Shown here piece by piece: positions 27,910 to 37,079 of a stretch of 64,000 nucleotides of DNA. Both the position numbers and the translations under genes were made by a program. Numbering within the stretch: position 1 is the stretch's first letter; each line of letters starts with the position of its first letter. Location: the NCBI RefSeq assembly GCF_900454495.1, contig NZ_UGSI01000001.1:2108001-2172000 (forward strand), in the 5' to 3' direction. The stretch comes from Paenibacillus macerans. Lineage in GTDB: Bacteria; Bacillota; Bacilli; Paenibacillales; Paenibacillaceae. The notes beneath the pieces are model-generated. The model saw only the letters and a list, made by a program, of their open reading frames with translations. It searched no databases and was not told where the DNA came from.

Positions 27910-29202
27910 TTACTTATTCTTGTCTAAAATCATTTCCGCTTGCTTTCTAAAGGAGCGTGCTCCCTGTTCCGGGGTAATTTTCTTAAATAAAATCCGCTCG
28001 GACAGATCGTCAAGCGCTTTCATGATTTCCGCATTGCCCAGCGGGTCGATCGGATCGGTAGTGCGTACATGTTGGGATGCCTTTTCAACGTAATCAAAGA
28101 TTTTGGTGTCAACTTCGGACAATTCCGGTTTGATTTCTTTCATCACCTTTGCAGAGACCGGAACGCCCCGGTCGCCTTTGATCAACATGTTGGCATCCGT
28201 ATTATTTACAAAGAAATCGATAAACTTGGCCGCTTGTTCTTTTTGCGTTGAGCTCTTGGGGATCGAGAAGAACATGCTCGGCCTTAAAAATAAAGCCGCC
28301 TTGTCCGCATGCTCGGGAGGCAGATGGATGGATAACGGCGCTGCGGCCGATTCGGCAAATCCTGAATATTGGTTGGACCAATTCCAACTCATGGCGGCAT
28401 TCCCTTTTACGATAAGATCATCGTTAATTCCTGTGATATGCGCTTGAACGTCCGGAGTCGGGAACGCTTTGGCGTCAACCAACCGCAGCTGCCGTTCAAA
28501 ATAATCGGCAAATAACCCATCGTCCGAGTAGCCAAGGCCTGTCCCGTCTTCATTGTAAAGCCGCGAGCCTTGTGTTCTTAAATAGTACGGAAAAAATACA
28601 TCGGCAGGGTACATTCCATTTGTACCATACACGCCGGCGGCATCATGGACAGCGATCGCGATTTGCTCAAAGTCATCCCAAGTCCAGTTTTCATCGTCCA
28701 TTTTGGCACCCGCTGCCTGCATCAGATCATCATTTGTAATCACCGAAAGAACGTTCGACCCAAGCGGGAAGCCATAAAGTTTCCCGGCCAGCCTTCCTCC
28801 GGAGATCGCGTTTTCGTCAATGGAGCTAACATCAATCGTGCCGTCTTCTATGTACGGGGTTAAATCCTCCAGTTGGCCGGTTGCGCCGTATTGAAACAAA
28901 TAAGCTCTATCCATTTGAATCACATCCGGCAACCCGCTGGCGGCCGCCCGCGGGGCAAGCTTCTTCCAATAATCGTCCCAGCTGGCGTATTCCGCCACAA
29001 TTTCTACATTGGGATGTTCCTGCTCATACATTTGAATCACTTTCATCGTGTAATCATGTCTGGATTGCACGCCCCACCAGGCCACGCGCAGGGTCGCTTT
29101 TTCATTTTCTTTACCGCCGTTGTTTCCCTGATGGCCTGCATCGCAGGCAGCCATGGAAAGGAACAATATAAACAACATGAATATCAAACCGGACTTTCTC
29201 AA
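27910..29202 (-). CDS. Sugar-binding lipoprotein without adjacent permeases
   Basis: A 430-residue family 1 solute-binding protein with signal peptide and lipobox SMAAC (Cys20). Typical segments are LYGFPLGSNVLSVITND and AMSWNWSNQYSGF. It starts with TTG 29202, 8 bp after GGGAGGG and only 3 bp after the regulator gene. No ABC permease gene is linked; the local transporter is a GPH symporter. The protein may use distant permeases or may present ligand to the co-transcribed kinase; both are inference. A weak terminator follows it. Confidence 0.9.
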   Translation of the reverse strand: MRKSGLIFMLFILFLSMAACDAGHQGNNGGKENEKATLRVAWWGVQSRHDYTMKVIQMYEQEHPNVEIVAEYASWDDYWKKLAPRAAASGLPDVIQMDRAYLFQYGATGQLEDLTPYIEDGTIDVSSIDENAISGGRLAGKLYGFPLGSNVLSVITNDDLMQAAGAKMDDENWTWDDFEQIAIAVHDAAGVYGTNGMYPADVFFPYYLRTQGSRLYNEDGTGLGYSDDGLFADYFERQLRLVDAKAFPTPDVQAHITGINDDLIVKGNAAMSWNWSNQYSGFAESAAAPLSIHLPPEHADKAALFLRPSMFFSIPKSSTQKEQAAKFIDFFVNNTDANMLIKGDRGVPVSAKVMKEIKPELSEVDTKIFDYVEKASQHVRTTDPIDPLGNAEIMKALDDLSERILFKKITPEQGARSFRKQAEMILDKNK

Positions 29203-29205
29203 GCT

Positions 29206-30444
29206 CTAGCCCTCCCTTTTGCGATATTCAGACGGCGTACAGCCGGTATATTTTTTGAAAACCTGGCTAAAGTATTGGGGATTGTCGCCAAAACCGACGA
29301 TTTCCGCCAAGGTTCCGACCTTCACGTCATCCATTTTGGCAATATGCTTCACGGCTTTTTCAATTCTTAGCTTAGTCAGATATGTTGAGAATCTCTGGCC
29401 GGTCTCCTGTTTAAACAGTTTTCCGAGGTAATCCGGATTCATATATAAAATCTCATTGGCCACCATTTTAAGCGATAAATCGGGATTGCCCAGGTTCTCC
29501 GTTAGAACTTCTATTACTCTGTTGATCACGGAAGAATGCTTTGACTTGAAAGCCAGGACATCTTTTCGCGTGATAATGCTTCCTTCTCCCAAATAAAAAC
29601 GGTGTTCCAAACATTCCATAGCCTCACGGTACAGCTTCCCGGCGTTGTGGAGATGATCCCCTTCGCTTATGGCGACGGTGGTATCCTTTTTGAAATATTG
29701 GCAGGCAAGTTCTTTAATCTGTTCGATTTTTTGCCGCAATTTTTCTGCGTCATGATTATCCTCGATCAGAAACAAGGCATTTTCGCCCATATTCATACTT
29801 AACAGGACGGAATCAAAGATCTCGGCGCCGATATTTTTGATAGCAAATAAATGCTCATAAGAAAACGAACCTTCCGGCTTAAAAAGCACGAGTCTTACGC
29901 GCTGATGATGGATCTCTACGTCGAAAAGCTGCTGATAGAAGGATAAATCGTTGTTTGAATAGTTCCGGCCGGCCAAAAATTCGGTTAACAGATGCGCTTT
30001 AATCAAGGGCTGAGCTTGTGCGTATTTTTCCTGAAGCTGGCTGACAAGGGTATCCTGAGCCTTTTCTTGCTCCAAGTCATGAATGATCTCCTGAAGCGCG
30101 GCTGTAATTTTATCCTCGTTGCACGGCTTCAACAAATAATTTTTAACCCCATAACGCATAGCCGTTCTGGCATATTCAAATTCACTGTATCCGGACAATA
30201 GGATAAATTTCATGGCGGGAAATTCCTGATGCGCCTTTGAAACCAGACTAAGTCCGTCCATGCCGGGCATTCGGATATCGCTGATCACAATATCCGGTTC
30301 AAGCCGGGCCATCTTTTCATACGCATCGATCCCGTTTTCCGCCGTTGCCACAAGTTCCGTGTCCAATGCTTCCCAATCGACGATACTGGAAATCCCTTGG
30401 ACAATAATCTGTTCGTCATCCGCCAACAACACTTTATAAGACAT
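29206..30444 (-). CDS. YesN-type response regulator with AraC output domain
   Basis: A 412-residue regulator. The receiver domain begins MSYKVLLADDEQ, with the phospho-aspartate in DIVISDIRMPGMDG. A middle domain of about 150 residues follows, and the AraC domain ends IVGFGDNPQYFSQVFKKYTG. It begins 4 bp after the kinase gene, with GGGGTGATAGG before the ATG. The likely target is the binding protein/GH105/symporter group. Confidence 0.92.
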   Translation of the reverse strand: MSYKVLLADDEQIIVQGISSIVDWEALDTELVATAENGIDAYEKMARLEPDIVISDIRMPGMDGLSLVSKAHQEFPAMKFILLSGYSEFEYARTAMRYGVKNYLLKPCNEDKITAALQEIIHDLEQEKAQDTLVSQLQEKYAQAQPLIKAHLLTEFLAGRNYSNNDLSFYQQLFDVEIHHQRVRLVLFKPEGSFSYEHLFAIKNIGAEIFDSVLLSMNMGENALFLIEDNHDAEKLRQKIEQIKELACQYFKKDTTVAISEGDHLHNAGKLYREAMECLEHRFYLGEGSIITRKDVLAFKSKHSSVINRVIEVLTENLGNPDLSLKMVANEILYMNPDYLGKLFKQETGQRFSTYLTKLRIEKAVKHIAKMDDVKVGTLAEIVGFGDNPQYFSQVFKKYTGCTPSEYRKREG

Positions 30445-30448
30445 CCTA

Positions 30449-32206
30449 TCACCCCGTTTGAACAGGCAGTATCACCGTAATCGCGGTCCCTTTTCCCGAA
30501 AGATTTTCAATGCTTAACCCATATGGTTCCCCAGCGTAAAGCTTGATCCTGTCATCGATATTGTTCAATCCTATTCCGGTGCCTTTAGGAACGATTTGGC
30601 CTTCTTTTACTTTTTGGAGTATAAAGGGATCTATGCCTGGCCCATTATCTTCGATCCGGATCAATAGCCTGTCCGCTTCCTGATCAACTTGCAACTTGAT
30701 AACCGACAAACCGACGGAAGGCTCAACGGCATGCTTAAACGCATTTTCCAGCAGCGGCTGCAATATTAATTTGGGAATCTTGTATTTTTTAACGTAAAAG
30801 GGAACATCCATGTGAAATTCAAACCGCTGGCCAAACCGGTACTTTTGAATGGTTAAGTAACTGTTGACCATATCGATTTCATCCTCGAATGTAACGAAAT
30901 CCCGGTTGAAATTTGTGGAGTATCTCATAAGGTGGCCCAATGCTTCCACCATGCTTGAAATTTGCCGCTGTTTATTGGTTTTCGCCAGCCAATTAATGGA
31001 CTCCAATGTATTGTATAAAAAATGCGGGTTAATCTGAGCCTGAAGCGCTTTAAATTCAGTTTCCTTGACCAGGAGCTGCTTAGCGAAGTTCTCCTGAATC
31101 AACTCGTCGATTCTGTGGATCATGGTTATAAAATTCCGGTAAAGAATCCCTACCTCGCCTTGATCAACCATCGCGGGCTCCAATAAATCCACGGCGTGAA
31201 AGTTCCCCCTTTGAACCTCCCGCATGGTAAAGGCCAATTCTTGAATGGGGTCCGTAATTTTTCTTAAAAAATTAAAACCAAGGGAAATAAGAAAAACGAA
31301 CATAAACATAAAAACCAGCACCAAAGTATACTTCGCGGCAGTGATTTTGGAAAACATCATGTGAAACGGAATCAGGCTCCAGTAGGTCCAGTCCTTAAAG
31401 CCGGTCGTAATATGATTGACAAAAGTTCTTTCCCCATGAACGCGTTCAATGCTGTAGCCCTGATCATTTGGGGCCAAGAAATGATAATCTTTTACCGCAT
31501 CCATTCCTTTTTCCGAATAGAAAACCCCATTTCCATCCGTAATCACAATATTTCCCGCTATTTCTCCGCGAGGTTTCGGTAAACCGCTTACAATCTTGTT
31601 TAAATTAACGCGGACAAGCAGTTTGCCGATGTTCTCAAAATCCAGGTTCCCGTAAGACCGGATCAGGCGGACAGAAATAATATCCCCATTATATCCGGCC
31701 AACTCCATCCAATAGTTTTTGCCTTCATACGGGTCCGCCTGGCTCAGCGCAAGCTCCTTATCCTTCTTCTTTAAAGGGCTTGCGCCATCCCCGGCTGAAA
31801 ATTCCCTTCCTGCCGAATCGTATAAATAAATCGCATCGATGCAAGTTTCCTGATCCGCGTATTTTTTCAATTCGTCGCCGATTTTCTGTTCAAGGCGATA
31901 GAAATCATAGCCTGTTACATTTTTTTGCAGATCCAACAACATTTTTTGAATAGACGGATCAACCGCGATGTTGTAACTAACTTCTTCCACGCTTTCAAGC
32001 TCCTCTTCGATGCGGTTGGACGACATCATCAACACTTGCGAGGATTTGGCGTAGATTTGCTCATCATAAAGGGAAAAGGCATATTGAAGGCCTCCCAATA
32101 CAAGGACCAGCGTTGTCATCATAATCAAGGTAATCGTTAATAAGAGCTTTACGTTTAGCTTCGCATTTTTATAATAACTCGCAATGCGCGACCATATCTT
32201 TTTCAT
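30449..32206 (-). CDS. YesM-type sensor histidine kinase
   Basis: A 585-residue kinase with a first membrane helix near residues 20-42, an extracellular sensor and a second helix near 285-307. HAMP, the motif INPHFLYNTLESINWLA and the ATPase domain (LLENAFKHAVEP, then GIGLNNIDDRI) follow. It is the first gene of the pectin-related system. ATG 32206 follows GGGAGC at a long spacing. Confidence 0.92.
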   Translation of the reverse strand: MKKIWSRIASYYKNAKLNVKLLLTITLIMMTTLVLVLGGLQYAFSLYDEQIYAKSSQVLMMSSNRIEEELESVEEVSYNIAVDPSIQKMLLDLQKNVTGYDFYRLEQKIGDELKKYADQETCIDAIYLYDSAGREFSAGDGASPLKKKDKELALSQADPYEGKNYWMELAGYNGDIISVRLIRSYGNLDFENIGKLLVRVNLNKIVSGLPKPRGEIAGNIVITDGNGVFYSEKGMDAVKDYHFLAPNDQGYSIERVHGERTFVNHITTGFKDWTYWSLIPFHMMFSKITAAKYTLVLVFMFMFVFLISLGFNFLRKITDPIQELAFTMREVQRGNFHAVDLLEPAMVDQGEVGILYRNFITMIHRIDELIQENFAKQLLVKETEFKALQAQINPHFLYNTLESINWLAKTNKQRQISSMVEALGHLMRYSTNFNRDFVTFEDEIDMVNSYLTIQKYRFGQRFEFHMDVPFYVKKYKIPKLILQPLLENAFKHAVEPSVGLSVIKLQVDQEADRLLIRIEDNGPGIDPFILQKVKEGQIVPKGTGIGLNNIDDRIKLYAGEPYGLSIENLSGKGTAITVILPVQTG

Positions 32207-32316
32207 GGGATATAATAGCTCCCTTGGCTAATCCAATTCTATTTGTTATAGTACGTAAAATTCTAAAGCTGTTATATGATGCAATTCACTCACCTCGCCG
32301 GCAGCGGCCTCCCTGC

Positions 32317-32480
32317 CTATTTCACCAGATGGCAGGCCGCAAAATGGCCTTCGGAAACTTTTTTCCGTGCCGGTTTAACGGTCCTGCACGTTTCCGCCGC
32401 AAAAGGACAGCGCGGATGGAACGCACACCCGCTTGGCGGATTGAGCGGAGACGGGATCTCGCCCTGAATGGATAGTATTT
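32317..32480 (-). pseudogene. Remnant of an oligopeptide ABC transporter ATPase (OppF/AppF C-terminus)
   Basis: The minus-strand reading ILSIQGEIPSPLNPPSGCAF, continuing to HPRCPFAAETCRT and GHFAACHL, is the cysteine-rich C-terminal tail of OppF/DppF-type ATPases. It contains about 50 codons and a proper stop. The Walker and signature domains are absent; upstream the open frame (to 32580) does not look like the family. It is a leftover of a deleted opp-type operon. Confidence 0.75.
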
Positions 32481-32699
32481 TATAAGAGTCCGGAAAATAG
32501 GATGCCGTGAATCGGTTCCGCCTCATTCCGCCGAAGCGCAAACTTCCGCCTATGTTATGAACCGCCTCTTTTTCGTCCATACTACACTTACATCTGCCAA
32601 GCCTACTTTTTGAGCAAAGAAACAGTTCGCCGCTTCATCTCTTCCCGAGTCGAAAAAACCAAGTCGGATGTACAAGCACAAAAGGGAGGTTTTATCATC

Positions 32700-34475
32700 A
32701 TGTTTGCTCATCCCCCCGGCGATTCCCCAAGCTTGATCAAGAATCCGCCCCCGCATGCCGAGGTCCCGGTCGAATTCGACCGGAGCTGGTTTGGCGAGCT
32801 TGCGGCCCGGCAGGAAAAAGGCGGGCCCTGGGACGATTGGAAGCTGTTCAATCTTGCCCTTGAGGCGGAAACCGCTTCTTTGGTCACGAGCTTTGAGGAA
32901 ATGCAGTGCCTGAAGCATCTGCAGCAGGTAACGCCGCTGCCCCACCAGACCGAAACCGCCCGCAAGGTGCTGTTTGAAATGCGCGGGCGCGCCATCCTGG
33001 CCGACGAGGTCGGCCTGGGCAAGACGATCGAAGCCGGTTTGATTTTAAAAGAATACATCGTCCGCGGGCTGGTCCGCAAAGCGCTGATCCTGGTGCCCGC
33101 TTCCTTGGTGCTGCAGTGGGTGCGCGAGCTCAATCAGAAATTCGGCATCCCTGCCGTCGCCCAGAAAAAGGAACACTCTTGGCATAACGACATCGTCGTC
33201 GCCTCGATGGATACGGCCAAACGCGATCCCCATAAATCGATCCTGCTGAGCAATGAATACGACATGCTGATCGTCGACGAAGCGCACAAGCTGAAAAACA
33301 AAAAAACGACGAACTATCAATTTATGCTGCAGCTGCGCAAAAAATATTGCCTCCTGCTGACGGCGACGCCGGTGCAAAACGACCTGGACGAGCTGTTCAA
33401 CCTGATCACGCTGCTCAAGCCCGGCCAGCTCGGAGGGCAAAGCGAATTCGCGGCCAATTTCGTCGTGGACAAACGCCTGCCGAAAAACGAGGAGCAGCTA
33501 AAGGGAGAGCTCTCCAAAGTGATGATCCGCAACCGCCGCGCCGACGGGGAGCTGGAATTCACGAAGCGGATCGTCCGGAACATCGACGTCGAACTGTCGC
33601 CGGAAGAAAAAAATCTGTACGACGGAGTCACTTCCTTCGTCAAAGACCAATATCAGGCGGCCGGCGGCGATTTGAACAGCATGCTCTCGCTCGTAACACT
33701 CCAGCGCGAAGTATGCAGCAGCCGCGACGCCGTTTTCGTCACGCTCGTCAACCTGTCGAAGAAGCTTGCTCCCGATTCGCCCCTGCGGGATAAAATCTGG
33801 GACATCGTCGACCTGATCCGGCAGATCAAGGCCAACAGCAAAGCCGAAAAAACGATGGAACTGATTCGCGAAATGAACGATAAGGTCATCGTTTTTACCG
33901 AATACCGCGCCACTCAGGAATACCTATTGAACTATTTCCGCGACCGGGACATAACGGCCGTTCCCTACCGCGGCGGAATGAACCGCGGCAAAAAGGACTG
34001 GATGATGGACCTGTTCCGCGACCGCGCCCAGGTGATGATCGCCACCGAAGCCGGCGGCGAAGGCATCAACCTGCAGTTTTGCCATCACATGATCAACTTC
34101 GATTTGCCCTGGAATCCGATGCGGGTGGAGCAGCGGATCGGCCGCGTGCACCGGCTGGGGCAGCAAAATGACGTCAAAATCTACAACCTGTCCACCAAAG
34201 GGACGATTGAAGAGTATATCGTGAACCTGCTGCACGAAAAAATCAACATGTTCGAAATGGTTATCGGAGACCTTGACGTGATATTGGAGCGGTTTGAGAA
34301 GGAGCATTCCCTGGAAAAAAGCATTTACAAAATCATGCTCGAATCCAAAAGCGACGAGGAAATCGCCAGCCGCGTCGATTCGCTCGGCCGCTCGTTCCAT
34401 TCGATCAAATCGGAGCTGGACGTGCAAACCGGCGATAACGGAGGCGGCGATCTGAAACAGCTGTTGGGAGGTTGA
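32700..34475 (+). CDS. yqhH: SNF2-family helicase (YqhH-like)
   Basis: A 591-residue SNF2/RapA-type ATPase. It has motif I ADEVGLGKTIEAG, motif II VDEAHKLKN and motif III LLTATPVQND. The C-terminal helicase half has EAGGEGINLQFC and QRIGRVHRLGQ. ATG 32700 follows AAAGGGAGG; upstream in-frame codons have no site. It overlaps no gene, but the yqhG-like gene begins 5 bp later, the same order as seen in Bacillus. Its physiological substrate is not known. Confidence 0.88.
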   Translation: MFAHPPGDSPSLIKNPPPHAEVPVEFDRSWFGELAARQEKGGPWDDWKLFNLALEAETASLVTSFEEMQCLKHLQQVTPLPHQTETARKVLFEMRGRAILADEVGLGKTIEAGLILKEYIVRGLVRKALILVPASLVLQWVRELNQKFGIPAVAQKKEHSWHNDIVVASMDTAKRDPHKSILLSNEYDMLIVDEAHKLKNKKTTNYQFMLQLRKKYCLLLTATPVQNDLDELFNLITLLKPGQLGGQSEFAANFVVDKRLPKNEEQLKGELSKVMIRNRRADGELEFTKRIVRNIDVELSPEEKNLYDGVTSFVKDQYQAAGGDLNSMLSLVTLQREVCSSRDAVFVTLVNLSKKLAPDSPLRDKIWDIVDLIRQIKANSKAEKTMELIREMNDKVIVFTEYRATQEYLLNYFRDRDITAVPYRGGMNRGKKDWMMDLFRDRAQVMIATEAGGEGINLQFCHHMINFDLPWNPMRVEQRIGRVHRLGQQNDVKIYNLSTKGTIEEYIVNLLHEKINMFEMVIGDLDVILERFEKEHSLEKSIYKIMLESKSDEEIASRVDSLGRSFHSIKSELDVQTGDNGGGDLKQLLGG

Positions 34476-34480
34476 CCCGT

Positions 34481-35593
34481 ATGACGATGACGAGCGAGCA
34501 AATCCGCAAGCTTGTGATGACGTATCTTGAAGCAACCGAGTGCCAATTTCTCGAAAAATCCCCCTATCATGTCACCGTTAAGCTGTCGCCCCGGGCCGAC
34601 CGCGATTTGACGAACCGCCCTTATTATTGGGGGTTTATCGAACGCACCGGGGCCGAGCCGGAGACGATGTCGTTTTCGTTCATCTTCGACCCCGAGCGGC
34701 ACCGGGAGGCCGAAGCCGGGCAGGCGGCCGGGCCGAAGCCGGGCAGGGGCGCTGCCGCCGGGCCGAATGCCGGCAAGGGCGCCGCGGCCGGATTTAGCGG
34801 CAGCGGTCCGGCAACCGCAGGCGCTGCGCCAGGGTCTGGCGGCGCCGGCGCTCAGGCAAACGCGCCAGGCCCCGGCGGCGCTGCCGGGGCCGGACCGCAG
34901 CCGGGCCAGTCGGGCCAGTCGCTGGAGGATACCCTCCTCGGCCGCTATTACGGCCCCGTGCGCCCGTTGCCGATCCTGGGACCGGGCCGCATTCAACGCG
35001 AGGAGCTGACGTTCGGCAGCTCCCGGCTAAGGCAGATCTTCGAGGCGGCCAAACGGGGCGGCCGCTACGTCTATCTGTTCGAGGAGCCGGGGACGCGCCA
35101 GCGCCTGGCCCTGCTTCCGGCCGCTTACGAACCGTGGCTTGGCGTCTGCTTCAAAGTCGAGTTCTGCTGCGACATGAAGCGGGAAGAGCTCCATTTCTTC
35201 GGCGTCTCTCTGCTAAGCGGAAAAATCGACGAAGCCTTTGACAAAAGACTATCCGGCGCCACGCTCGTCCCGCGCCTTCCGGAGAACGTCCATATCGAGC
35301 CGACGAAGCTGACCTTGGACGCGGGCCGGGCCGCTCTCGAAGATCGGTTGTCCGAACTTCTCGGCGCCTGCGACAAGATTTGGTCGATCCAGGCCAGGGA
35401 ACGCCTGCGGGACGAGTTGGAGATTATCGAAGCTTATTACAAGGATCTGCTCAAAGACCCGGATGAGGAGCGGAAGCAGGCGGCCTTGAACCAATACGAA
35501 GCGAGGCGGGAAGAAATCCGCTGGCAATACGAGCCGAGAATTGTCGTATCCGCCTTGGGCTGCGGCATCTTTCACCTGCGTTCGCAGCGGTGA
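34481..35593 (+). CDS. yqhG: YqhG family protein with a Gly/Ala/Pro-rich insert
   Basis: A 370-residue protein of the conserved Firmicutes YqhG family, function unknown. The start is ATG 34481, 9 bp after GGGAGG; a TTG at 34472 abuts that site and is rejected. Residues about 83-150 form a low-complexity insert of Gly, Ala, Pro, Gln and Lys, coded by very GC-rich DNA (34700-34930). It splits the conserved N-terminal part (PYYWGFIERTGAEPETMSF) from the rest (LGRYYGPVRPLPILGPGRIQ). Such an insert is not part of the Bacillus protein as I know it. The C-terminus is predicted helical. Confidence 0.8.
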   Translation: MTMTSEQIRKLVMTYLEATECQFLEKSPYHVTVKLSPRADRDLTNRPYYWGFIERTGAEPETMSFSFIFDPERHREAEAGQAAGPKPGRGAAAGPNAGKGAAAGFSGSGPATAGAAPGSGGAGAQANAPGPGGAAGAGPQPGQSGQSLEDTLLGRYYGPVRPLPILGPGRIQREELTFGSSRLRQIFEAAKRGGRYVYLFEEPGTRQRLALLPAAYEPWLGVCFKVEFCCDMKREELHFFGVSLLSGKIDEAFDKRLSGATLVPRLPENVHIEPTKLTLDAGRAALEDRLSELLGACDKIWSIQARERLRDELEIIEAYYKDLLKDPDEERKQAALNQYEARREEIRWQYEPRIVVSALGCGIFHLRSQR

Positions 35594-35660
35594 CCAGAAA
35601 TAGACCGATCTCGCTAAAAGACCGCAAAAATAGAAGCTGGACAAAGGCTCAAAGCGCGAC

Positions 35661-35680
35661 AGGTTGCAACAACCTTTTTG
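35661..35680 (+). terminator. Short terminator after yqhG
   Basis: AGGTTG and CAACCT pair around a 3-nt loop and run directly into TTTTG. It lies 68 bp downstream of the yqhG stop. Confidence 0.5.
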
Positions 35681-35753
35681 CCCCGGCTTCGGTACAATGG
35701 ACAAGCAATCGCAAAAGCTGACCACTCCCATCCCATATATAGGAGGGCGAACG

Positions 35754-36800
35754 ATGTTTGGAACCATCCCCCGAAACATCACGATTACGCTGAAAATTTT
35801 ATGCAGCATCGGACTGGCTTGCGCCGGCGGACTCGCACAGCCGGGAGAAGCCGCCGGCTATGCCGCCGCTTTAGCCCCGGGCGCAGCTTCCGAACCGGCC
35901 GCCGGCCTTCAAACGGCCGACAATGCTCCCGAGCAGCTCCGTATTTTTGCCGAGGACGCGATACGGAAGCTGGCGCAAACCGAACCGTTCAACGCCTGGC
36001 TTGGGGCAAAAACCGTGATCGAACCGCTTGGCCCGGGAACGCACAGCTGGCTGGTCACCGTTCTCCCCGGCGGATCCGGCGGCGATTCGCGCTTGAACGG
36101 TTACCTGATCATTTCGGCCACGTCCAATGGCCAATACAAACTGGTTGAATACGGGCTCGGCGCGCATAACGTGTTTGCCCCTTCCTTGCTGAAGGCCGCC
36201 CTAAAAAATAGCGAACTTGCCGCGGAGATGACGCCGGAGCAGCTCAGCCAAATCCGCGTTACGCCGCTGTATGCCGGCCCCGCCCTGGCCGAATGGATGG
36301 TCCGCCTGCCGGATGACGAATCGCCGCGGTTCATCCACGCCGCGGACGGGGAATGGCTGCCCGAAACGGCGGACACCTGGGACAAGCAAGCCGCCCTTTA
36401 TCAAGCCCCCCGGCTCGCAGCGGGCAGCGGCCAGGCGGAGCTGGCTCCCGGCGAAATCCATTACACCGCAAGCCGGTTTAATCCTTACGACAATTTGCTG
36501 TGGATGACGCAAGGTCCGCTCCCGGTCAAGCAGGAAACGTTCATCCGCAAGCTTCAATCCAGCAAGCAGCTGATCTTCGCCGCATCGGGCCCGGAACGCA
36601 CTTATTCGATTCCTATGCCGATATATGGGTACCAGACGTGGCAGGATGGCGCATCCTCCGGGACCGATGCCGCAGCCGGCGGCACCTCCCTGAACGGCCC
36701 CGTATATGTATTAACCGGCGAAGGCCCGTCGATCCGGCTTATCGCTTTGGATGCTCTGCTGAAGTCGCAGCCGGGCAAGTTCGTCGCTTATCCCGGTTAA
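35754..36800 (+). CDS. Secreted protein of unknown function
   Basis: A 348-residue protein. ATG 35754 lies 7 bp after AGGAGGG. A hydrophobic stretch with small residues (ILCSIGLACAGGLAQPGEAAG) forms a probable signal peptide. The mature part is soluble and rich in Ala, Pro and Gly. I recognise no family; GYLIISATSNGQYKLVEYG and IPMPIYGYQTWQDG suggest beta structure. A terminator follows directly, so it looks monocistronic. Confidence 0.7.
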   Translation: MFGTIPRNITITLKILCSIGLACAGGLAQPGEAAGYAAALAPGAASEPAAGLQTADNAPEQLRIFAEDAIRKLAQTEPFNAWLGAKTVIEPLGPGTHSWLVTVLPGGSGGDSRLNGYLIISATSNGQYKLVEYGLGAHNVFAPSLLKAALKNSELAAEMTPEQLSQIRVTPLYAGPALAEWMVRLPDDESPRFIHAADGEWLPETADTWDKQAALYQAPRLAAGSGQAELAPGEIHYTASRFNPYDNLLWMTQGPLPVKQETFIRKLQSSKQLIFAASGPERTYSIPMPIYGYQTWQDGASSGTDAAAGGTSLNGPVYVLTGEGPSIRLIALDALLKSQPGKFVAYPG

Positions 36801-36808
36801 ATGAGCAA

Positions 36809-36840
36809 AACCGCCGAAGAAATTTCCTCGGCGGTTTCTT
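36809..36840 (+). terminator. Rho-independent terminator
   Basis: AACCGCCGA (36809-36817) and TCGGCGGTT (36828-36836) form a 9-bp stem followed by TTTCTTTG. It starts 8 bp after the stop of the secreted-protein gene. Confidence 0.8.
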
Positions 36841-36888
36841 TGATATCGAAACGGGAGTAAGCTTGCGAAATTCTCCCTTCCCGCGAAA

Positions 36889-37079
36889 AATAGCGGAACT
36901 TTTTGTCCTTATTATCCGGAGCCAAGCATGTACAGCCCCATTAACAGCATTTTTAGTCCCTATTTTCGTATGAATGGCCCGGAACAAGGGCATTTCCTTG
37001 CAATTCGAAAAAATAGCGACATATTTTTCCTCTATATCGCTCAAATGGACGGATGTCACCGGAATAACGGCCTTTTTTG
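36889..37079 (+). repeat. Multi-unit intergenic repeat, copy A (interrupted by IS4)
   Basis: Units of about 30 bp with a pattern near AATAGCGGCACTTTTTGT start at 36889, 36940, 37012 and 37063, spaced 51, 72 and 51 bp. The last unit is broken by the IS4-family element and continues at 38593. A second copy on the minus strand at 60480-60700 has units with spacings 52, 71 and 51 bp, and the first units are nearly identical (AATAGCGG-x-ACTTTTTGT-x-CTTATTATCCG). Confidence 0.75.
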
